Shown here one piece after another: positions 1 to 8,759 of a stretch of DNA of 64,000 nt (positions are counted from its first letter, which is position 1; each line of letters starts with the position of its first letter). Below the pieces are notes generated by a model. The model searched no databases. It was not told the DNA's origin and saw only the letters and a list, made by a program, of their open reading frames with translations. The position numbers and the translations under genes are program-made. The stretch is taken from NCBI RefSeq assembly GCF_011742165.1, contig NZ_JAAQTO010000017.1, forward strand, positions 61,861 to 125,860, in the 5' to 3' direction. Source of the DNA: Billgrantia bachuensis. Its GTDB lineage: Bacteria; Pseudomonadota; Gammaproteobacteria; Pseudomonadales; Halomonadaceae.

Positions 1-193
1 CCCCGCCGAGCCCCTCAAGCCCCAGGGAAGCGTCTAGCCTCCTGCAATGGCGGCTTAGTCTATTCGCTAGGCATTGCGCTAGATCCGAACCGCGACACCC
101 GGTTGCGTCCGGCGTGCTTGGCGGCATAGGTCGGCTGGGCGGTCGTCGATACGCCGGGCTCGCAGGATGGCACGGGCCCCGCGGCGCCCTCCC
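1..193. other. left edge, no gene seen
   Basis: This stretch lies downstream of the stop codon of the minus-strand ABC transporter ATPase gene. I see no convincing reading frame and no clear hairpin terminator. It may hold the end of the transporter transcript. Confidence 0.4.
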
Positions 194-961
194 TCAGTGA
201 CCCAGGATCTGGCTGAGGAAGAGCTGGGTGCGCTCGGATTGCGGGTCGTTGAAGAATGGCTCCGGCGCGTTCTCCTCGATGATCTGGCCCTGATCCATGA
301 AGATCACGCGGTCGGCCACGGTCTTGGCGAAGCCCATCTCGTGGGTCACGCAGAGCATGGTCATGCCCTCCTCCGCCAGCTCCACCATGACGTCGAGCAC
401 CTCCTTGATCATTTCCGGGTCGAGCGCCGAGGTGGGTTCGTCGAACAGCATCACGTCGGGGTGCATGCACAGCGAGCGGGCAATCGCCACGCGCTGCTGC
501 TGGCCGCCGGAGAGCTGGCCGGGATACTTGGTGGCCTGCTCGGCGATCTTGACTCGTTCCAGATACTGCATGGCGAGCCGCTCCGCCTCGCGACGCGGCT
601 TCTTCTGCACCCATTTCTGCGCCAGGCAGCAGTTCTCCAGCACCGTGAGGTGCGGGAAGAGGTTGAAGTGCTGGAACACCATGCCCACGCTGCGGCGGAT
701 CTGCTCGATACGCTTGACGTCCTGGGTCAGCGGAACGCCGCCGACCACGATCTCGCCGGCCTGGTGCTCCTCGAGGTGATTGATGCAGCGAATCAGCGTC
801 GACTTGCCCGAGCCCGAGGGCCCGCAGATGACGATTCGCTCGCCACTCTTCACTTCTAGATTGATGTCGCGCAATACGTGGAAGTCGCCGTACCACTTGT
901 TGACACCGCGCATCTCGACCATGAGGGTCTCGGCGCCGGCCTGGGTTGCTTGTTCAGTCAT
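194..961 (-). CDS. aapP: polar amino-acid ABC transporter ATP-binding protein (AapP/GltL type)
   Basis: This 255-residue ATPase hydrolyses ATP at the cytoplasmic face to drive amino-acid import. Visible motifs are Walker [10 protein letters not shown] (47-55), Q-loop near Q97, signature LSGGQ (150-154), Walker B VMLFDE (170-175) and an H-loop in VTHEMG. Length and motif spacing fit the family that serves polar amino-acid permeases. The ATG at 961 has a GAGGAAC ribosome site. It is the last gene of a minus-strand operon whose order (binding proteins, two permeases, ATPase) is that of aapJQMP. Substrate specificity cannot be read from the sequence; the Aap family takes general L-amino acids. 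Confidence 0.93.
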   Translation of the reverse strand: MTEQATQAGAETLMVEMRGVNKWYGDFHVLRDINLEVKSGERIVICGPSGSGKSTLIRCINHLEEHQAGEIVVGGVPLTQDVKRIEQIRRSVGMVFQHFNLFPHLTVLENCCLAQKWVQKKPRREAERLAMQYLERVKIAEQATKYPGQLSGGQQQRVAIARSLCMHPDVMLFDEPTSALDPEMIKEVLDVMVELAEEGMTMLCVTHEMGFAKTVADRVIFMDQGQIIEENAPEPFFNDPQSERTQLFLSQILGH

Positions 962-973
962 TGTTCTCGTTCC

Positions 974-2074
974 TCACCGCTTGTGGCCGGTATGCAGTTT
1001 TCTTTCCAAGTACTGGCTGTAACGCGACATGCTGAAGCAGAAGATCCAGAACATGAACGCGGCGAACACGTAGCCCTCCAGGGAGAAGCCCAGCCAGCGG
1101 GAGTCCGACAGTGCCGCCTGCACGATGCCCAGCAGGTCGAACAGCCCGATGATCATGACCAGGGTGGTGTCCTTGAACAGCGAGATGAAGGTATTGACGA
1201 TACCGGGGATCATCATCTTCAGCGCCTGGGGCAGCACGATCAGGCCCATGCGCATCCAGTAGCTCATGCCCAGCGCCGCCGCCGCCTCCTCCTGGCCACG
1301 GGGGATCGCCTGCAACCCGCCGCGGATCACCTCGGCCATGTAGGCGCTCTGGAACAGGGTGATGCCGATGAAGGCCCGGATCAGGCGGTCGACGCTGACG
1401 CCGGTAGGCATGAACAGCGGCAGCATCACCGAGGCCATGAACAGTACCGTGATCAACGGCACGCCGCGCCAGAACTCGATGAACACCACGCAGAAGCTCT
1501 TGACGATGGGCATCTGCGAACGCCGTCCCAAGGCCAGCAGAATGCCGATCGGCAACGCACCGACCATGCCCACTACTGCCAGTACCAGGGTCAGCATCAG
1601 GCCGCCCCAGCGATGGGTCTCCACGACCGGCAAGCCGAAGTGGCCACCATAGAGCATGAAATAGGCGAATATCGGGAACACCACCAGCACCGCCAGCGCC
1701 ACCCAGCGCTTGAACGGCAACCGCGGGATGGCCAGCCAGGCGATCAGGGCGGCAAAGGTGACGAACGTCACCTCGACCCGCCAGATCTCGCCACGCGGAT
1801 AGAGCCCATAGATGAACTGGGTGAAACGGGCGCTGACGAACACCCAGCAGGCCCCCTCGCGAGAGCAGTCATCCCGCGTGGTGCCGATCCAGTCGGCATT
1901 GATGAAGGCCCACTGAATCGTCGGCGTCAGCAGCAGATAGAGCAGGTAGAGACCCAGCAGGGTGAAAAAGCTGTTCACCGGCCCGCTGAACAGGTTGGCC
2001 CGCAGCCAGGCCACCGGTCCTACCGTATTCTTCGGCGCCGGTCGCGCCTCGATCATCTTGTGTTGAATCGTCAT
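974..2074 (-). CDS. aapM: amino-acid ABC transporter permease (AapM type)
   Basis: This 366-residue inner-membrane permease has several hydrophobic segments. It also carries the conserved cytoplasmic loop that contacts the ATPase (around GLQAIPRGQEEAAAALG). The start at 2074 (MTIQHKM) was chosen over a longer frame because a TAGGAGAGG ribosome site lies just upstream and the longer frame would run back into the preceding gene. The long N-terminal region before the core permease fold is typical of Aap permeases, which are larger than HisM/GlnP types. It pairs with the upstream permease to form the channel. Confidence 0.92.
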   Translation of the reverse strand: MTIQHKMIEARPAPKNTVGPVAWLRANLFSGPVNSFFTLLGLYLLYLLLTPTIQWAFINADWIGTTRDDCSREGACWVFVSARFTQFIYGLYPRGEIWRVEVTFVTFAALIAWLAIPRLPFKRWVALAVLVVFPIFAYFMLYGGHFGLPVVETHRWGGLMLTLVLAVVGMVGALPIGILLALGRRSQMPIVKSFCVVFIEFWRGVPLITVLFMASVMLPLFMPTGVSVDRLIRAFIGITLFQSAYMAEVIRGGLQAIPRGQEEAAAALGMSYWMRMGLIVLPQALKMMIPGIVNTFISLFKDTTLVMIIGLFDLLGIVQAALSDSRWLGFSLEGYVFAAFMFWIFCFSMSRYSQYLERKLHTGHKR

Positions 2075-2084
2075 GGCGCCTCTC

Positions 2085-3275
2085 CTAGCGTTCCACCAGC
2101 GCCACACGGGCGTTGAACCAGTTCATGAACATCGATACCAGCAGGCTGATGGTCAGATAGACTGCCATGGTCATGGCAATGACCTCGATCGCCTGCCCCG
2201 TCTGGTTGAGGGTCGTGCCGGCAAACACCGAGACGAGGTCCGGATAGCCGATGGCCGTGGCCAGCGAGGAGTTCTTGATCAGGTTGAGGTACTGGCTGGT
2301 CAGCGGCGGAATGATCACGCGCAGCGCCTGGGGTACCACCACCAGGCGCAGCACCAGATTCCGCGGCAGGCTAAGTGCCTGGGCCGCTTCGGTCTGGCCG
2401 TGGGGAATGGCCTGGATGCCCGAACGCACGATCTCGGCGATGAACGAAGCCGTATAGATGGAGAGCGCCAGCCACAGAGCCAGGAATTCGGGGATGACGG
2501 TGACCCCGCCGCGGAAATTGAAACCACGCAGCTCCGGCACGTCCCAGGTCACCGGCACGCCGGTCACGACCAGCACCAGCAGCGGCAGGCCGACGATCAG
2601 GCCCAGCGAGATCCAGCCCGCCGGCAGGCGCTTGCCGGTCGCCTCGTGGCGACGCCTGTTCCAGACCGCCAAGGCGATACTGGCCACGATGGCCACGCCC
2701 AAGGCCAGCGGAATCAGGCCGAAGCCGGACAGGAACTGCGGCTCGGGCAGAAACAGTCCACGCACGTTGAGAAAGGCCACTTCGCCCAGGGTCATGCTGT
2801 CCCGAGGGCTGGGCATGGCGCGCAGCACGGCGAAGTACCAGAAGAAGATCTGCAGCAGCAGCGGGATATTGCGGAAAATCTCGATATAGCCGTTGGCCAG
2901 CCGGGCGATCAGCCAGTTGGGCGACAGTCGGGCAATGCCCACGGTAAAGCCAATGATCGTCGCCGCCAGGATTCCCAGTGCGGATACCACCAAGGTATTG
3001 AGCAGACCCACCAGAAAGGTTCGGCCATAGGTACTTTGCGACGAGTAGTCGATCAGGCTCTGGACGATGCCGAAGCCGGCAGTGTTGGTCAGGAAACCGA
3101 AGCCGGTAGTAATGCCGCGGGCGGCGAGGTTGTCCTGAGTATTGCCGACGATGTAGAGCAGAAAGATTACGACCGCGGCGATCAACAGAAGCTGAAAGAT
3201 CAGCGCACGCTTGGCGCGATCGCGCCAGAACGGCGGTTTAGGGCCCACGGACTGGGCCTTGGGTCGAACGGACAT
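2085..3275 (-). CDS. aapQ: amino-acid ABC transporter permease (AapQ type)
   Basis: This 396-residue integral membrane protein is the partner of the downstream permease. It has the EAA-type loop GIQAIPHGQTEAAQALSL and multiple membrane segments. A long insertion between the first segment and the core domain is usual for AapQ. The gene ends 10 bases before the aapM start, which implies co-transcription and possibly coupled translation. Two strong hairpins separate it from the binding-protein gene upstream. Confidence 0.92.
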   Translation of the reverse strand: MSVRPKAQSVGPKPPFWRDRAKRALIFQLLLIAAVVIFLLYIVGNTQDNLAARGITTGFGFLTNTAGFGIVQSLIDYSSQSTYGRTFLVGLLNTLVVSALGILAATIIGFTVGIARLSPNWLIARLANGYIEIFRNIPLLLQIFFWYFAVLRAMPSPRDSMTLGEVAFLNVRGLFLPEPQFLSGFGLIPLALGVAIVASIALAVWNRRRHEATGKRLPAGWISLGLIVGLPLLVLVVTGVPVTWDVPELRGFNFRGGVTVIPEFLALWLALSIYTASFIAEIVRSGIQAIPHGQTEAAQALSLPRNLVLRLVVVPQALRVIIPPLTSQYLNLIKNSSLATAIGYPDLVSVFAGTTLNQTGQAIEVIAMTMAVYLTISLLVSMFMNWFNARVALVER

Positions 3276-3318
3276 GAAGGAACTCTCCGCCTGGATCCGT
3301 CAAGCAGGTATCAGCCAT

Positions 3319-3379
3319 CCGGCCCGGGAGGTATCCGGGCCGGGGCAGTACGAGGATCGGGGCATCGCGACGATGCCCC
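3319..3379 (-). terminator. two intercistronic hairpins between aapJ and aapQ
   Basis: Two perfect 9-bp stems sit between the binding-protein gene and the permease gene: CCGGCCCGG paired with CCGGGCCGG (3319-3343), and GGGGCATCG paired with CGATGCCCC (3359-3379). Neither has a T-tract. Such hairpins commonly protect or attenuate the transcript so that the binding protein is made in excess over the membrane subunits. That role is inferred here. Confidence 0.6.
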
Positions 3380-3390
3380 GGGCGGTACGA

Positions 3391-4419
3391 TCAGCGAATC
3401 GGCGGAGCGTACTGAATGCCGCCTTCGGTCCACAGGGCGTTGATGCCGCGCTCGATCTGCAGCGGCGAGTCCATGCCGACATTACGCTCGTAGCTTTCGC
3501 CGTAATTGCCTACTTGGCTGACGATGTTGTAGGCCCAATCGGCGGAGAGACCCATCGCCTCGCCGTAGTTGCCGTCGCGGCCGAGCAGGCGAGCGACGTC
3601 GGGATTGTCGGATTCGAGCATCTCGTCGACGTTCTCGCTGGTAATGCCCATCTCTTCGGCATTGAGCATGGCGAACAGCGACCACTTGACGATGTTGAAC
3701 CACTGGTCGTCGCCCTGGCGAACTACCGGGCCCAGCGGCTCCTTGGAGATGATCTCGGGCAGGATGACCGATTGATCCGGATCGGAGAGCTGGATGCGCA
3801 GCGCTGCCAGCTGCGAGGAGTCGGAGGTCAGCACGTCACAGCGGCCGGCCTCGTAGCCACCCACGGTCTGCTCGGAGGTGTCGAAAACGATAGGATCGAA
3901 CTCCATGCCGTTGGCACGGAAGTAGTCGGCCACGTTGAGCTCGGTGGTGGTACCGGACTGGACGCAGATCGCCGCACCGTCGAGCTCCGTGGCGCTGGAG
4001 ACACCCAGGTCCTTGTTGATCATGAAGCCGATGCCGTCATAGAAATTCACGCCCGCGAAGTTGAGGCCCAGAGTGGTATCGCGGGTGGTGGTCCAGGTGG
4101 TGTTGCGCGAGAGCAGGTCGACCTCGCCCGACTGCAGCGCGGTGAAGCGCTCGACGGCGTTCAACGAGATGTAGCGCACCGCTTCGGAATCGCCGAACAC
4201 CGCTGCCGCCACGGCGCGGCAGACGTCGACATCGAGACCCTGCCACTCGCCCTGGTCGTTCGGTGCGGAGAAGCCCGGCAGGCCATCGCTGACGCCGCAC
4301 TGTACGGCGCCGCGCTCGCGGGTGTTCTCCAGCGTGTCGGCGGAGGCCACGGCGGCGGTTCCCAGTGCCAGAGCCGCTGCGGAAGTGAGCAGCATCCACT
4401 TGTTCTTGTTGTCGCGCAT
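3391..4419 (-). CDS. aapJ: periplasmic amino-acid-binding protein (AapJ type)
   Basis: This 342-residue protein has a signal peptide (MRDNKNKWMLLTSAAALALG... cut near VASA) and the type 3 solute-binding fold of the Aap family. Recognisable blocks are GVSDGLPGFSAPN, GLDVDVCRAVAAAVFG, DLLSRNTTWT and VRQGDDQWFNIVKW. It delivers amino acids to the AapQM channel. The start at 4419 was chosen because GAGGGA lies upstream and the signal peptide begins there; a longer frame from 4461 adds an unlikely leader. A close paralogue follows upstream, so the operon carries two binding proteins. Confidence 0.93.
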   Translation of the reverse strand: MRDNKNKWMLLTSAAALALGTAAVASADTLENTRERGAVQCGVSDGLPGFSAPNDQGEWQGLDVDVCRAVAAAVFGDSEAVRYISLNAVERFTALQSGEVDLLSRNTTWTTTRDTTLGLNFAGVNFYDGIGFMINKDLGVSSATELDGAAICVQSGTTTELNVADYFRANGMEFDPIVFDTSEQTVGGYEAGRCDVLTSDSSQLAALRIQLSDPDQSVILPEIISKEPLGPVVRQGDDQWFNIVKWSLFAMLNAEEMGITSENVDEMLESDNPDVARLLGRDGNYGEAMGLSADWAYNIVSQVGNYGESYERNVGMDSPLQIERGINALWTEGGIQYAPPIR

Positions 4420-4596
4420 GTAAAGATCCCTCGTAGAGATTGGAATTCTTGAAAGCAGCATGCCGGAGCATGTGCCTGCACCTTAGCAAGGTTTGTTCCA
4501 AGGCAGGGATAGTGCAGGCAAAACTCTTATTCAACGCTCATGCCGGAGGCGATCCAGCCTGAACCGCTGCCCCGCTTTGGTGCAACCGGGTATGCC

Positions 4597-5619
4597 TCAG
4601 CGCACCGGCGGCGCATAATGCAGCCCGCCCTCGGTCCACAGGGCATTCTGGCCGCGAGCAATGTTGAAATCGGAGCCGGCACCCACGTTGCGCTCGAACA
4701 TCTCACCGTAGTTGCCCACCTGCTTGACGATCCGATAAGCCCAGTCCGCGGTGAGCCCCATGCCCTCGCCGTAGTTGCCATCGCGGCCCAGCAGGCGAGC
4801 GATGTCCGGGTTGTCGGATTCGAGCATCTCGTCGACGTTGGCCTGGGTGATGCCCAGCTCCTCGGCATTGAGCATGGCGAACAGGGACCACTTGACGATG
4901 TTGAACCACTGGTCGTCGCCCTGACGTACGGCTGGCCCCAGCGGCTCCTTGGAGATGACTTCGGGCAGCACCATGGCGCTGTCGGGGTCGGCAAGCTGCA
5001 TACGCTGGGCGTAGAGCTGGGAGGCATCGGAGCTGAGCACATCGCAGCGCCCTGCCTCGAAACCTGCTATCGATTGCTCCGGTGAGTCGAACACCACCGG
5101 CTCGTACTCCATGCCGTTGGCGCGGAAGTAGTCGGCCAGGTTGAGTTCGCTGGTAGTGCCGGACTGGGTACACACCGCGGCACCGTCGAGCTCCGTGGCA
5201 CTTGCAACGCCCAGATCGCTGGCCACCAAAAAGGCCTGGCCATCATAGTAGCTGACGCCGGTAAAGTTGACGCCCAGCGTCGTATCCCGGGATGAAGTCC
5301 ATGTCGTGGTACGCGAGAGCACGTCCACTTCGCTCGACTGCAGGGCCGTGAATCGTTCCACCGAGTTCAGCGGCACGAAGTGCACCTTTTCGGCGTCACC
5401 CAGTACCGCGGCGGCGATGGCCCGGCAGACGTCGGTATCCAGGCCCCGATAGTTATCCTCGTCGTCCAGCGCCGAGAAGCCCGGCTGGGCAGCATTGACA
5501 CCACAGCGCACTTGGTCCTGCTCGCGAACGTCGTCGAGCGTCGCCGCCTGGGCCAAGCCGATGCCGCCAAGCAACAGCGCTGACGATGCCAGCCAAGCCA
5601 GCCTGTCATGATGGGTCAT
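4597..5619 (-). CDS. second periplasmic amino-acid-binding protein (AapJ paralogue)
   Basis: This 340-residue protein is highly similar along its whole length to the neighbouring binding protein, sharing for example VRQGDDQWFNIVKWSLFAMLNAEE. It has a signal peptide ending near GLAQA. The two genes look like a tandem duplication in which substrate-contact segments have begun to diverge. Both probably feed the same permease. The gene is separated from its paralogue by 177 non-coding bases, so it may have its own promoter or form the head of the operon. Confidence 0.9.
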   Translation of the reverse strand: MTHHDRLAWLASSALLLGGIGLAQAATLDDVREQDQVRCGVNAAQPGFSALDDEDNYRGLDTDVCRAIAAAVLGDAEKVHFVPLNSVERFTALQSSEVDVLSRTTTWTSSRDTTLGVNFTGVSYYDGQAFLVASDLGVASATELDGAAVCTQSGTTSELNLADYFRANGMEYEPVVFDSPEQSIAGFEAGRCDVLSSDASQLYAQRMQLADPDSAMVLPEVISKEPLGPAVRQGDDQWFNIVKWSLFAMLNAEELGITQANVDEMLESDNPDIARLLGRDGNYGEGMGLTADWAYRIVKQVGNYGEMFERNVGAGSDFNIARGQNALWTEGGLHYAPPVR

Positions 5620-5754
5620 GTCGTTCCCTCGTTGTTGTTGATCATGAGGCCTCTAGCAAGGCCTCGCTTATGCTTAGCGCATCCTCACGACTCCTGCACG
5701 ACGCCTCACGGCCCGCTCTCCCCTTGCCTTCAACGAAGAATATTTAGCCCACTA

Positions 5755-5788
5755 AAGAAAACGCCCCGCAGGCCGGGCCTGCGGGGCG
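5755..5788 (-). terminator. rho-independent terminator of ahpF
   Basis: An 11-bp perfect stem, CGCCCCGCAGG / CCTGCGGGGCG with a 5-nt loop, is followed on the minus strand by TTTTCTTT. It lies 26 bases beyond the ahpF stop codon. Confidence 0.88.
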
Positions 5789-5813
5789 AATACTCTGTCA
5801 GTGGTGAATCGCG

Positions 5814-7367
5814 TCAGTGGCGAATGAGATAGTCGAAGGCGCCCAGGGCGGCTTTCGAACCCTCGCCCATGGCGATGACGATCTGCTTGTAGGGCACGGT
5901 GGTCACGTCGCCGGCGGCGAAGATGCCGGGCACCGACGTCATGCCGCGCTCGTCGATCACGATCTCGCCGCGCTGAGACAGCTCGATAGACGAATCGGTG
6001 AGCCACTCGGTATTGGGCACCAGGCCGATCTGCACGAAGATGCCTTCCAGCTCGAGCTGCTTGATCTCGCCGCTGGCACGCTCCTCGAAGGTCAGGCCGG
6101 TGACCCGGGTGCCGTCGCCGTTGACCTCGGTGGTGCGGGCGCCGAGGATGATCTCGACGTTGGGAAGGCTGCGCAGCTTCTTCTGCAGCACCGCGTCGGC
6201 GCGCATCTCGTCCATGAACTCGATCAGCGTCACGTGGCCGACGATGCCGGCCAGGTCGATGGCCGCCTCGACACCGGAGTTGCCGCCGCCGATCACCGCC
6301 ACGCGCTTGCCCTTGAACAGCGGGCCGTCGCAGTGGGGGCAGTAGGCCACGCCCTTGTTGCGGTACTCGGCCTCGCCGGGGACGTTCATCTCGCGCCAGC
6401 GGGCACCGGTGGTGAGAATCAGCGTCCGGCTCTTGAGGCTGGCACCGGATTCGAACACCACCTCGTGCTCGCCGCCCTGATCGGCCGCCGGCACCAGCTT
6501 CACCGCACGCTGCAGGTTGATGTCGGCTTCGTACTGCTTGACGTGCTCCTCCAGCGCCGCAGCCAGCTTGGGGCCTTCGGTATAAGGCACGGAGATGAAG
6601 TTCTCGATGGCCATGGTGTCGAGCACCTGGCCGCCGAAGCGCTCGGCCGCCACACCGGTGCGGATACCCTTGCGCGCGGCGTAGATGGCCGCCGCGGCAC
6701 CGGCCGGGCCACCGCCCACCACCAGCACGTCGAAGGGATCCTTCTCGTTGAGCTTGGCCGCCTCGCGCTTGGCCGCGCCGGTGTCGACCTTGGCCAGGAT
6801 CTGCTCCAGGCTCATGCGGCCCTGGTCGAAGGGCTCGCCGTTGAGAAAGATGCTCGGCACCGACATCACCTGGCGCTCTTCCACCTCGTCCTGGAACAGC
6901 GCGCCGTCAATGGCGACGTGACGCACGTTCGGATTGAGGATCGCCATCAGGTTGAGCGCCTGCACCACGTCGGGGCAGTTCTGGCAAGAGAGCGAATAGT
7001 AGGTCTCGAAATGCAGCGCACCCTCGAGCGCCTTGATCTGCTCGATGGTGTCGTCGCTGACCTTGGGCGGATGGCCGCCGACCTGCAGCAGGGCCAGCAC
7101 CAGCGAGGTGAACTCGTGGCCCATGGGAATGCCCGCGAATACCAGGCCGGTGTCCTCGCCGGGACGGTTCAGCGCGAAGGAGGGCTTGCGCGCGTCCGTA
7201 CCGTCGAGGCGCAGGCTGATCTTGTCGCAGAGGCTCTCGATATCCTTGAGCAGTCCGTGAAGCTCCTTGGACTTGGCGCCGTCATCGAGGGACGCGACGA
7301 TCTCGAACGGCTGAGTGACCTTCTGCAGGTAGGCTTTTAGCTGGCTTTTCAGATTGTCGTCCAACAT
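5814..7367 (-). CDS. ahpF: alkyl hydroperoxide reductase subunit F (NADH:peroxiredoxin reductase)
   Basis: This 517-residue flavoprotein uses NADH to re-reduce the disulfide of AhpC. The N-terminal double-thioredoxin domain carries CQNC. The FAD-binding [10 protein letters not shown] motif, the NADH-binding [10 protein letters not shown] motif and the thioredoxin-reductase-type CPHC redox pair are all visible. Length matches E. coli AhpF. I place the start at [10 protein letters not shown] (7367), which has AAGGAAA upstream and agrees with the family; the frame extends six residues further to 7385. It lies downstream of ahpC, after a hairpin. Confidence 0.95.
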   Translation of the reverse strand: MLDDNLKSQLKAYLQKVTQPFEIVASLDDGAKSKELHGLLKDIESLCDKISLRLDGTDARKPSFALNRPGEDTGLVFAGIPMGHEFTSLVLALLQVGGHPPKVSDDTIEQIKALEGALHFETYYSLSCQNCPDVVQALNLMAILNPNVRHVAIDGALFQDEVEERQVMSVPSIFLNGEPFDQGRMSLEQILAKVDTGAAKREAAKLNEKDPFDVLVVGGGPAGAAAAIYAARKGIRTGVAAERFGGQVLDTMAIENFISVPYTEGPKLAAALEEHVKQYEADINLQRAVKLVPAADQGGEHEVVFESGASLKSRTLILTTGARWREMNVPGEAEYRNKGVAYCPHCDGPLFKGKRVAVIGGGNSGVEAAIDLAGIVGHVTLIEFMDEMRADAVLQKKLRSLPNVEIILGARTTEVNGDGTRVTGLTFEERASGEIKQLELEGIFVQIGLVPNTEWLTDSSIELSQRGEIVIDERGMTSVPGIFAAGDVTTVPYKQIVIAMGEGSKAALGAFDYLIRH

Positions 7368-7469
7368 GACAGCGGTTTCCTTCATGTCTGGCTCAAGAAC
7401 GACGGCAAGACGTCACCACAACGCGTCACGGAGTCAGCGCGGGCAGCGGCTTGCACGTCTTGGAAAGAG

Positions 7470-7494
7470 CGCCCGGGCAGCACATGCCCGGGCG
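7470..7494 (-). terminator. hairpin between ahpC and ahpF
   Basis: A perfect 10-bp stem (CGCCCGGGCA / TGCCCGGGCG) with a 5-nt loop is followed on the minus strand by CTCTTTCC. It lies between ahpC and ahpF. It could partly terminate transcription, so that AhpC is made in excess over AhpF, or stabilise the ahpC message. Confidence 0.65.
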
Positions 7495-7544
7495 TGGTAC
7501 ATACACGAGGTCAGGGGATAGCCTCGCGGGTCTTGGCAGACCGC

Positions 7545-8108
7545 TTAGATCTTGCCGACCAGATCCAGGGACGGAGCGAGAGTCTCTTCGCCTTCCTTCC
7601 ACTTGGCCGGGCAGACCTCGTTGGGGTTGTTGCGCACGTACTGGGCGGCCTTGACCTTGCGCAGCAGCTCTTCGGCGTTACGGCCGATGTTGCCGGCATT
7701 GATTTCGACGATCTGGATCTTGCCGTCAGGGTCGACCACGAAGGTGCCGCGCTCGGCCAGGCCAGCGTCTTCGATCAGCACTTCGAAGTTGCGCGAGATC
7801 TGCAGGGTCGGGTCGGCCAGCATCGGATACTGCAGCTTGCCTATGGTCTCGGAGCTGTCGTGCCAGGCCTTGTGGGTGAAGTGGGTGTCGGTGGAGACGC
7901 TGTAGATCTCGACGCCCAGCTTCTTGAACTCTTCGTAGTTGTCCGCCAGGTCACCCAGCTCGGTGGGGCAGACGAAGGTGAAGTCGGCCGGATAGAAGAA
8001 GAAGATGCTCCACTGGCCTTTCAGGTCGGCGTCGGAAACGTCGACGAACTCGCCGTTGTGGTAAGCGGTGGCCTTGAACGGCTTGACTTCGGTGTTGATC
8101 AGGGACAT
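7545..8108 (-). CDS. ahpC: alkyl hydroperoxide reductase subunit C (peroxiredoxin)
   Basis: This 187-residue typical 2-Cys peroxiredoxin reduces hydrogen peroxide and organic peroxides. The peroxidatic Cys47 lies in [10 protein letters not shown] and the resolving Cys166 in VCPAKWKEG, at the same positions as in E. coli AhpC. It works with AhpF encoded immediately downstream. OxyR control would be usual for this family, but I could not confirm an OxyR site upstream. Confidence 0.96.
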   Translation of the reverse strand: MSLINTEVKPFKATAYHNGEFVDVSDADLKGQWSIFFFYPADFTFVCPTELGDLADNYEEFKKLGVEIYSVSTDTHFTHKAWHDSSETIGKLQYPMLADPTLQISRNFEVLIEDAGLAERGTFVVDPDGKIQIVEINAGNIGRNAEELLRKVKAAQYVRNNPNEVCPAKWKEGEETLAPSLDLVGKI

Positions 8109-8241
8109 TCAGCAAAGCTCCATGTCATTTCGTTGGTGGGGTGATCCGAATACGAGGCCTATCATATCCATCGCAACCGATAGGCGAAAATTGATTGCCG
8201 CCATGGTTCCGATAAGGCTTGTCTATGGTGGCACCCGCGCC

Positions 8242-8646
8242 TCATTGCAAGGCTACTGCCTCACCTTGCCGGTTCAGCGCCAGGAAGCTCTGGGTATTTC
8301 CCATCTGCAGCGCTTCGACCATGCGCTGCAGATGGCGCTCGACGGCATCGTCGGGTACGGCTTCGCCGCCGCTGCCTGACAGTGCCCCGACGAACATGAT
8401 GTCCCATTCGATCCCGGTTCGCTGCGACTCCTTTTCCAGCGCCGCCATGTCGCTGAGCTCTTCGGGAGTCTTGTCGACGCAAAGCACCGGGGTGAGCACG
8501 CCGCCTTCCCCTTCCTCGAAGCGCTGGCGCTGCTCTGCGGTGGGATTGTCCGGCAGCTCGGCGCGGGTGAAGACGAACAGCAGCCGCTGCGGCTCGGACT
8601 GACGCCGTGCTTCTTCCAGCAGATCGGTAAAACGAGAAATGGCCAA
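8242..8646 (-). CDS. conserved hypothetical protein
   Basis: A 134-residue soluble protein with QRLLFVFTRAELP, FEEGEGGVLTPVLCVDKTPEEL and a C-terminal LQRMVEALQMGNTQSFLALNRQGEAV block. I recall similar proteins in pseudomonads and halomonads. Some carry the label ribonucleotide reductase subunit alpha, which nothing in this sequence supports. A TTG start at 8646 has a well-placed GGAGGT; an ATG at 8658 in the same frame would add four residues. The function is unknown. Its stop lies 134 bases from the divergent ahpC start region. Confidence 0.75.
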   Translation of the reverse strand: MAISRFTDLLEEARRQSEPQRLLFVFTRAELPDNPTAEQRQRFEEGEGGVLTPVLCVDKTPEELSDMAALEKESQRTGIEWDIMFVGALSGSGGEAVPDDAVERHLQRMVEALQMGNTQSFLALNRQGEAVALQ

Positions 8647-8759
8647 GGGGACCTCCATGATCAGCAGCCCCCGGCATGGGGCGATGCGTACGGGCGCCGG
8701 CCTGCCCGGCGCTGCTGCGGATACCATAGCGCAATCGCCAGCGCCATGCCTGACCTCGG

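Noticed and set aside
60..896. Long reading frames overlapping the ABC ATPase gene on both strands
   Set aside because: Their translations are Arg/Pro/Ala-rich shadows of high-GC coding sequence, while the 194-961 frame has all ATPase motifs.
8150..8200. OxyR-like site upstream of ahpC (CCTATC ... GATAGG)
   Set aside because: The half-sites are 17 bases apart, which does not fit the ATAG-N7-CTAT spacing; only weak support.
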